Below are positions 6,044 through 10,524 of a stretch of 10,524 nucleotides of DNA, in pieces. The notes beneath the pieces are model-generated. The model was not told the DNA's origin and did no database searches. It saw only the letters and a list, made by a program, of their open reading frames with translations. This DNA is from an uncultured Candidatus Peregrinibacteria bacterium (lineage in GTDB: Bacteria; Patescibacteriota; Gracilibacteria; Peribacterales; Peribacteraceae), in assembly GCA_913054215.1 (NCBI GenBank), contig CAJXJE010000018.1, positions 1 to 10,524 of the forward strand. Reading direction: 5' to 3'. A program made the position numbers and the translations under genes. Position 1 is the first letter of the stretch, and each line of letters begins with the position of its first letter.

Positions 6044-7759
6044 CTAATTAGCATACTGCTCGTAAAACGTGTCTTGTGGGATAAACTGATCAGTTTGCAC
6101 TAGTACTCCCCGCTCTTTCATACACTCCTTCTTATAAAAGAGTATCGACAGTATCCAAAAACCACCGACAACGTAGAACATGGAAGGAACGATGAGTAGT
6201 GCTATGTAATGGAGAGGTGAATCTGGATTACTGGCAAATAGATCACCAACTGTACGAGGGTTTCCCGGAAGAAGATCTGGAAGCGTTACCAAGAAGTTAA
6301 ACATTCCATGGAGTGCTACGGCAGAAAACATTCCAAGAATCATGTTTTCACGACGGAACACCAGCTTCTCCGGCAACCGTAAAATGCGATGTAGAGCATA
6401 GGGTATTGGGTGGATCTTTCCTGCTTTATGCTCTTCTTCCAGGAGAGGACCTGCAAACAATGTCTTTCCATAGAAGTACGCGAGTACTCCAGTTGAGAGA
6501 ATGTGTACCATGTTTGTCAGGATGGCACGCCCGATCACGTTACCCATAAACGCTCCCCACTGTGGAACTTCTGGGTTGATGAGGTATGAACGTACAAATG
6601 ACTGGAAGTAACTTGGATTCAGCACGTTTTCTGCAAACGCGAATCCAATAGCAACGATAATACCTAGCTGCAATACATCATCTATGGAACTAAAGAACCT
6701 GCGACCACTCTTTTTGAGTACCCAGAACTTAGAGAACTCTTCTATAAGTCCGACGATCATGAAGGAGATGAGTGTTGCGACGAGCGTCGACTTCATGCCC
6801 GATACCCCTACGAGGTTTCCCGTCACAAACGCATTGGAGCTGCGGGTAAAGTTTTCTGGAGAGATCTTAAACAGGAAGAATTGCAACTCTACGTTGTACC
6901 GTACCATCGCATCGTAAAAGAGGATGGGAGCTGTGGAGAGCATTCCCGCAAAGAACATAAGGATTACAAGGCTGAGGCGCTGCTTGTGCTCTTTCAGAAA
7001 CATCATGCACCAGATAACTGCTGGAATAAATGCAACACCGGTCGCAAGAAGATGCGCGGAGCGCTCACTCGGAGTTTCTTTGGCAAGTATGTGTAAGGCA
7101 AACCAGAAGATGAACGTACCCAGCACTGTCGCCTTTACCTTTGGACGCCATGGACCGAAGAGGAATCTCCAGGTCATAACAACGCTCGCTATGCCGAGTG
7201 CCATGAAGAATGGGTCTTGCTGTACCGTTCGGTCGAACAGCATGTAGTAAAATCCTATCAGAATAAACGACACCACTGTGCCAATGGAGAACGCAAACAC
7301 ATAGTGCTTGGCCTTTGGCCAGATGAATTCTGCAAATATACTGAGAATACCGATACACCCAAAGAAGATCGCTGCATTGGATTGAGCATTGGGCCCATGA
7401 AAGGGCGCGATGCCTCCCATGGTTTTGAGACTGAGAATGAAGAGTCCTGCCGTGCAAATCACCGTAGTCACTATCGTCGTAAATGATGGGAGATACGGGC
7501 TTTTCTTACGAGCCTCGAGCGTATCGATAGGGTCATGCTGTACCGAAGAATGATTCATGATACCCACCCATATCCTCACGAGGACTGCTGAAATGATGAT
7601 AAACATCACCACTAGCATGATGGTGCTGGCACTCTTATCCCCTGCTTCAGCAAATATATTACTGGGAGAAGCAGCAGTTACAGATATCGGAAATGCGCTT
7701 ATTAGAGCAACAATAGCGGCATTAACCCTATTATTTACAATTTGTAGTATTTGTTTCAA
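6044..7759 (-). CDS. PrsW-family intramembrane metalloprotease, enlarged N-terminus
   Basis: A polytopic membrane protein of 571 residues. The second half carries the PrsW-family signature residues in order: EEFSK (Glu340, Glu341, Lys344), FAFAEN (Glu377), MVHILSTG (His419) and ALHGMFNF (His484, Asn488), each in or next to a hydrophobic helix. B. subtilis PrsW cleaves an anti-sigma factor in the membrane; the substrate here is unknown. The first half adds a signal-like helix (about 12-32) and roughly eight more hydrophobic segments (near 46-66, 93-110, 129-147, 152-174, 183-200, 208-226, 236-254, 262-283), making the protein longer than typical members. The C-terminal tail after about 545 is hydrophilic. 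The only plausible start giving the signal-like helix is TTG 7759, just 3 bases after the expected transcription start; the first in-frame ATG would remove that helix. Family assignment is good, start moderate. Confidence 0.85.
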   Translation of the reverse strand: MKQILQIVNNRVNAAIVALISAFPISVTAASPSNIFAEAGDKSASTIMLVVMFIIISAVLVRIWVGIMNHSSVQHDPIDTLEARKKSPYLPSFTTIVTTVICTAGLFILSLKTMGGIAPFHGPNAQSNAAIFFGCIGILSIFAEFIWPKAKHYVFAFSIGTVVSFILIGFYYMLFDRTVQQDPFFMALGIASVVMTWRFLFGPWRPKVKATVLGTFIFWFALHILAKETPSERSAHLLATGVAFIPAVIWCMMFLKEHKQRLSLVILMFFAGMLSTAPILFYDAMVRYNVELQFFLFKISPENFTRSSNAFVTGNLVGVSGMKSTLVATLISFMIVGLIEEFSKFWVLKKSGRRFFSSIDDVLQLGIIVAIGFAFAENVLNPSYFQSFVRSYLINPEVPQWGAFMGNVIGRAILTNMVHILSTGVLAYFYGKTLFAGPLLEEEHKAGKIHPIPYALHRILRLPEKLVFRRENMILGMFSAVALHGMFNFLVTLPDLLPGNPRTVGDLFASNPDSPLHYIALLIVPSMFYVVGGFWILSILFYKKECMKERGVLVQTDQFIPQDTFYEQYAN

Positions 7760-7768
7760 AGCATAACT

Positions 7769-7777
7769 ATTATACCA
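7769..7777 (-). promoter_or_regulatory. Extended -10 promoter of the prsW-like gene
   Basis: On the minus strand the sequence TGGTATAAT (7777-7769) is a perfect extended -10 element (TGnTATAAT). The upstream -35 region is weak (TTTCTA at 17 bp), as is common for extended -10 promoters. Transcription would begin near 7762, leaving about 3 bases before the TTG start. A TATTAT (7768-7773) on the plus strand overlaps it and could be a -10 toward glyS, though I found no matching -35. Confidence 0.6.
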
Positions 7778-7804
7778 TATTTATGCTTATTTAGAAAGCA
7801 CTGA

Positions 7805-7870
7805 ATTAGGGGATTTGAGGGCAACAGCAGCTAGGAAACAGCCGCTCACCCTGCTACTCTCTCCCCTGAT
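7805..7870 (+). promoter_or_regulatory. Possible start-codon-sequestering leader of glyS
   Basis: ATTAGGGGA (7805-7813) can pair with TCCCCTGAT (7862-7870), 9 pairs including one G-T wobble, and this includes the first two bases of the glyS ATG. Within the loop, AGCAG (7826-7830) can pair with CTGCT (7851-7855). No T-box sequences (AGGGTGGNACCGCG) are present, so this is not a glycine T-box. Whether the fold is real depends on the transcription start, which I could not place. Confidence 0.3.
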
Positions 7871-9278
7871 GAGCGCTACCTCCCTCGACCAAGTCGTCTC
7901 TCTCTGCAAGCGCAGAGGATTTATCTATCCAGGATCTGAGATCTATGGAGGACTGGCTAATACCTGGGACTACGGTCCACTGGGAGTGGAGCTGAAAAAT
8001 AGACTGAAACAACACTGGTGGACGACCTTTGTCCATAACCGTCCCGATATGGTGGGGCTGGATAGTGGCATCTTGATGAACCCCAAAGTTTGGGAAGCCA
8101 GTGGCCACGTGGGTTCGTTTGCCGACCCCCTTGTGGATTGTAAAAGCTGTAAAGAGCGCTACCGCGGAGATAAACTCCTGGAAGAAAAGATCGGAGTAGA
8201 GGCTGCTGCAATCCTGACACTCGACCAAGTAGCACCCATGCTGAAGGGCGAAAAAATCAACTGTCCTAAGTGTGGGAATAACGACTGGTCTGACGCCAAG
8301 AATTTTAATCTGATGTTTAAGACCCAACAGGGTGTTGTTGAAGGAGAGGGAGAAGATGTCTACATGCGACCAGAAACGGCCCAAGGTATTTTCGTCAACT
8401 TTAAGAATGTCCTGACGACGTCGCGTATGCGTCTTCCCTTTGGAATCGGACAGATCGGTAAGGCATTTCGCAATGAGATCACTCCCGGAAACTTCACGTT
8501 CCGTACCCGTGAGTTTGAGCAAATGGAGATTGAGTACTTCGTAAAACCTGACGAAAAGCAAGAAGCATTTGATCTATGGAAACAAGCAGTGTGGGATTGG
8601 TTTGTAGATCTTGGTATTGATACATCTCGACTGCGGTTCCGTGACCACGAAGCAGATGAGCTAAGTCACTACAGTACGCAGACTGTCGATATTGAATACA
8701 AATTCCCATGGGGTTGGGGTGAGCTGTTTGGGCTTGCCGACCGTGGAGACTACGACCTCTCGCAGCATGAGAAATTCAGTGGAATCGACCTGAAGTACAC
8801 CGACCCTGACGATGCAACAAAGAAATTTTTACCGCACGTGATCGAGCCAAGTTTTGGTTGCGACCGCACGGTGCTGACGTATCTGCTGGAAGCCTACACC
8901 GAAGAAGAACTGGAGAACGGAGACGTACGCACGGTGATGAAATTTGATAAGCGCCTCTCCCCTATCGACATCGCCATCTTGCCACTCAGCAAAAAGGAGC
9001 ATTTGGTAGAGCGTGCGAAGGATGTGCATAACCTTTTGCTGGAGCACACGAACTTGGTAACAGACTTTGATGTCACTGGAAGTATCGGTAAACGCTACCG
9101 CAGACAGGATGAAATCGGCACGCCGCTCTGTATTACCGTGGACTTCGGAACCCTTGGAGAAGATAAAGAGCAGGGAGCGAAGGATACTGTAACGATCCGT
9201 GATCGCGATACATTGGAGCAAAAGCGGGTGAAGATTAGCGATCTTCGAGCAGAGATTGCAGACTATTGGAAGAAATAA
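7869..9278 (+). CDS. glyS: Glycine--tRNA ligase, single-chain (dimeric) type
   Basis: Class II synthetase that charges tRNA-Gly. From ATG 7869 the product is 469 residues, normal for the homodimeric bacterial/eukaryal-type GlyRS and unlike the separate alpha and beta subunits of E. coli. It begins MSATSLDQVVSLCKRRGFIYPGSEIYGG, whose FIYPGSEIYGG is the family's N-terminal motif. Other marks are LVDCKSCKERYRGD and INCPKCGNNDW (Cys91, 94, 132, 135, a probable metal site), MRPETAQGIFVNF (166-178), motif 2 around QIGKAFRNEITPGNFTFRTREFEQME (195-220), motif 3 HVIEPSFGCDRTVLTYLLEAY (about 323-343) and the anticodon-binding domain with DIAILPL and GTPLCITVDF. An in-frame TTG at 7815 would add 18 unlike residues and is rejected. 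There is no Shine-Dalgarno and no clear terminator after TAA 9276. Confidence 0.95.
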   Translation: MSATSLDQVVSLCKRRGFIYPGSEIYGGLANTWDYGPLGVELKNRLKQHWWTTFVHNRPDMVGLDSGILMNPKVWEASGHVGSFADPLVDCKSCKERYRGDKLLEEKIGVEAAAILTLDQVAPMLKGEKINCPKCGNNDWSDAKNFNLMFKTQQGVVEGEGEDVYMRPETAQGIFVNFKNVLTTSRMRLPFGIGQIGKAFRNEITPGNFTFRTREFEQMEIEYFVKPDEKQEAFDLWKQAVWDWFVDLGIDTSRLRFRDHEADELSHYSTQTVDIEYKFPWGWGELFGLADRGDYDLSQHEKFSGIDLKYTDPDDATKKFLPHVIEPSFGCDRTVLTYLLEAYTEEELENGDVRTVMKFDKRLSPIDIAILPLSKKEHLVERAKDVHNLLLEHTNLVTDFDVTGSIGKRYRRQDEIGTPLCITVDFGTLGEDKEQGAKDTVTIRDRDTLEQKRVKISDLRAEIADYWKK

Positions 9279-9302
9279 GACTAATAAACTCTACGAGGTT
9301 AA

Positions 9303-9333
9303 TTGACCTTTTTTAAATATATGGGAATATAAC
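9303..9333 (+). promoter_or_regulatory. Probable promoter upstream of the isomerase-like fragment
   Basis: TTGACC (9303-9308) and TATAAC (9328-9333) each match the consensus at 5 of 6 positions, but the spacer is 19 bp, longer than usual. Transcription would start near 9340 and give a leader of about 70 bases. The site lies 25 bp after the glyS stop. Confidence 0.45.
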
Positions 9334-9346
9334 TTTAATAGGCTTA

Positions 9347-9405
9347 GAATGCACGCGCATTCGCTCTTTCACACGTGAGCCCAGCTCACAGCACTCAAAC
9401 AGGAG
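9347..9405 (+). promoter_or_regulatory. Two-hairpin leader with Shine-Dalgarno
   Basis: GAATGC-ACGC-GCATTC (9347-9362) and GTGAGC-CCA-GCTCAC (9375-9389) are two perfect 6-bp stems in tandem. They are followed by AGGAG at 9401-9405, 5 bases before ATG 9411. This is the only clear Shine-Dalgarno seen at any start in the window. Neither hairpin has a T-run, so they are not intrinsic terminators of glyS; their role is unknown. Confidence 0.55.
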
Positions 9406-9410
9406 ACGTC

Positions 9411-9722
9411 ATGTCGATCCCAAGAGCGCAACAAGGAACCTCGTGCTGGCAATATCAGGTCGAATATGGGGGACTGCGAAAGTATTCTCTCCACGAACTG
9501 ATGACGGTCGCTACAGACGCTGGAATGGGCTACCTCGACCTTCTTCACCCGGACGAAGTCGGAACGGTGAAGAGTTCAGGTACAGGCCTCAAGATTGCCT
9601 CGCTCGTCATGTTGGATTACGACGGCAAAGGTCACCCGCCATTCATGATAGGCCCGAATAACAAAGCCAATCATGATCTGTTCGTCGCCAACACAAAACG
9701 CATGATCGATGCAGCGGCCGGG
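9411..9722 (+). pseudogene. Truncated hydroxypyruvate-isomerase-like (TIM-barrel) fragment
   Basis: The 104 codons from ATG 9411 resemble the N-terminal third of hydroxypyruvate isomerase / sugar-phosphate isomerase-epimerase proteins: YSLHELMTVATDAGMGYLDLL, a DE..TVKSSG segment, GLKIASLVM, then GPNNKANHDLFVANTKRMIDAAA. Full members are about 260-290 residues. The expected continuation (a GIPN.I.FSG-like strand) is missing in all three frames after the GGG at 9720 and a T6 run at 9725-9730, and none of the metal-binding C-terminal half exists. The frame nevertheless stays open for 57 more codons and runs into rpsB in the same frame. Upstream it keeps a promoter-like sequence and a Shine-Dalgarno. 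It could be a decaying remnant, an acquired piece, or a short expressed protein. The family assignment was made by eye and is moderate. Confidence 0.5.
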
Positions 9723-9741
9723 AGTTTTTTGCTGTATTTCC

Positions 9742-9774
9742 TTGTCAAAGGCCAAATAATCCTTAGAATGGCCT
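9742..9774 (+). promoter_or_regulatory. rpsB promoter with overlapping inverted repeat
   Basis: TTGTCA (9742-9747), a 16-bp spacer and TAGAAT (9764-9769), each matching the consensus at 5 of 6, give an expected transcription start near 9776. A perfect inverted repeat, AGGCCA (9749-9754) and TGGCCT (9769-9774), lies across the spacer and the end of the -10, a position where a repressor could act. Operator function is inference. Confidence 0.55.
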
Positions 9775-9775
9775 C

Positions 9776-9893
9776 GCACTCTTCGCTGATCGCAGCGGAT
9801 CCTCCCCTTTCGGGGCCTGCCGCACTACGGCGACATGACGTGAAGAGGAAGCCAAGGATTCTCCATCAACTACTTAAATTACTCACTTATCCT
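9776..9893 (+). promoter_or_regulatory. Structured 5' leader of rpsB
   Basis: About 118 bases between the predicted transcription start and ATG 9894. It holds three local hairpins: TTCGCTG-ATCG-CAGCGGA (9782-9799, one wobble), CCCC-TTTC-GGGG (9804-9815) and GCCG-CACTA-CGGC (9819-9831). An alternative stem, GGATCCT (9797-9803) with AGGATTC (9855-9861, one wobble), would enclose the last two hairpins and compete with the first. The 30 bases before the ATG are AT-rich and have no Shine-Dalgarno. Leader-mediated autoregulation by uS2 is known in other bacteria; I do not recognise this fold as one of those described. Confidence 0.45.
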
Positions 9894-10524
9894 ATGTCTA
9901 CTGTTACCGAAAAGGATCTCATGCAAGCAGCATGTCACCTTGGTCACCCCCGTCACAAGTGGAACCCAAAAATGGCACCGTACATCTACGGCATGCGCAA
10001 CAAGGTTCACATCTTCGATCTGATACAGACGAAGAAGGCTCTCGACGAAGTGTGCGATATCCTTGCTAAACTTCAGGCAGAAGGAAAAACCGTGCTCTTT
10101 GCCTCTACAAAGCAACAGAGCATTATCTACATTGAAATGTTTGCCGAAGCGCTCGGCCAGCCCATTGTTACGAAGAAATGGATGCCTGGACTTTTGACCA
10201 ACTGGAACACCATCAGCAAACGTATTAAGCACTATCTCGATTTGCAAACCTCATTTAAAACCGGAGAGATAGAGAAGTACACGAAGAAAGAGCAGACACA
10301 GCTGCGCAAAGAGCTAACCAAATTGGACATTGCTCTTGGTGGTGTATCTGCAATGACGGCTATGCCCGATGCACTGTTTGTTATCGATGCTGTCCGCGAT
10401 CGCGTTGCAGTATTGGAAGCGAATAAGTTACGCATTCCTGTGTACGGTATTTGCGATAGCAATGCAGACCCAGATTTGTTTACCAAATGTATTCCAGGAA
10501 ATGACGACGCGGTAAAATCTATCA
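9894..10524 (+). CDS. rpsB: Small ribosomal subunit protein uS2 (3' end beyond window)
   Basis: Ribosomal protein uS2 of the 30S subunit. The 210 codons present begin MSTVTEKDLMQAACHLGHP and show the family's landmarks: LGHPRHKWNPKMAPYIYG near residues 17-34, HIFDLIQT near 39-46, the KWMPGLLTNWNTI segment near 97-110 (usually RW.GG.LTN), and MPDALFVIDA followed by EANKLRIPVYGICDSNADP near the visible end. A typical uS2 would end some 20-50 residues past the window edge. ATG 9894 is chosen because the uS2 homology starts there. The reading frame is open upstream to 9411, but those residues do not belong to uS2. In many bacteria tsf follows rpsB; this cannot be seen here. Confidence 0.95.
   Translation, partial: MSTVTEKDLMQAACHLGHPRHKWNPKMAPYIYGMRNKVHIFDLIQTKKALDEVCDILAKLQAEGKTVLFASTKQQSIIYIEMFAEALGQPIVTKKWMPGLLTNWNTISKRIKHYLDLQTSFKTGEIEKYTKKEQTQLRKELTKLDIALGGVSAMTAMPDALFVIDAVRDRVAVLEANKLRIPVYGICDSNADPDLFTKCIPGNDDAVKSI

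Noticed and set aside
7808..7868. Glycine T-box or glycine riboswitch in front of glyS
   Set aside because: The conserved T-box bulge sequence and the glycine-riboswitch core are not present in the 109 bases between the divergent genes.
1493..9278. Alternative genetic code (UGA as sense), suggested by the in-frame TGA at 1751-1753 and by no identified gene ending in TGA
   Set aside because: About 3,000 codons of long genes contain no in-frame TGA, and glycine and tryptophan are encoded by GGN and TGG throughout. With only seven complete reading frames, five TAA and two TAG stops are unremarkable.
9804..9831. Tandem GC hairpins as a Rho-independent terminator before rpsB
   Set aside because: No T-run follows either stem, and both lie downstream of a good promoter that would serve rpsB.

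Overview
The window looks like a stretch of bacterial core genome from a small, tightly packed chromosome. The gene set and protein style (a compact HisRS, a single-chain GlyRS, a stray four-helix-bundle/S23 gene, a large polytopic PrsW-like protein, an SLH-PDZ-S41 peptidase, almost no Shine-Dalgarno sequences) suggest a Candidate Phyla Radiation (Patescibacteria) member. This placement is an inference from protein style and not a phylogenetic result. The genetic code is standard: the long genes run through without in-frame TGA and end in TAA or TAG.

Layout. hisS (+, 116-1459) faces gyrB (-, 4018-2006). The gap between their stop codons is filled by an element bounded by inverted arrays of a GGAAANN heptamer. 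It carries a four-helix-bundle (23S rRNA intervening-sequence protein family) gene broken by one in-frame TGA. Divergent from gyrB is rpsU (bS21, +, 4129-4344). It converges on an exported S41 protease (-, 5988-4351), which lies downstream of a PrsW-family membrane protease (-, 7759-6044). Divergent from that is glyS (+, 7869-9278). Next comes a truncated hydroxypyruvate-isomerase-like reading frame (9411-9722) with its own promoter-like sequence, two leader hairpins and the only clear Shine-Dalgarno in the window. It runs without a stop, in frame, into rpsB (uS2, +, 9894 to beyond the window end).

Function. hisS, glyS, rpsU and rpsB serve translation and gyrB serves DNA topology. The two proteases form a small envelope proteolysis block on one strand.

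The most interesting points are: (1) the inverted-repeat-bounded S23 element outside any rRNA gene; (2) promoter hexamers at 16-17 bp spacing, or an extended -10, placed so close to start codons that several mRNAs should be leaderless or nearly so; and (3) in contrast, the isomerase remnant and rpsB, whose long structured leaders stand out against the rest of the window.
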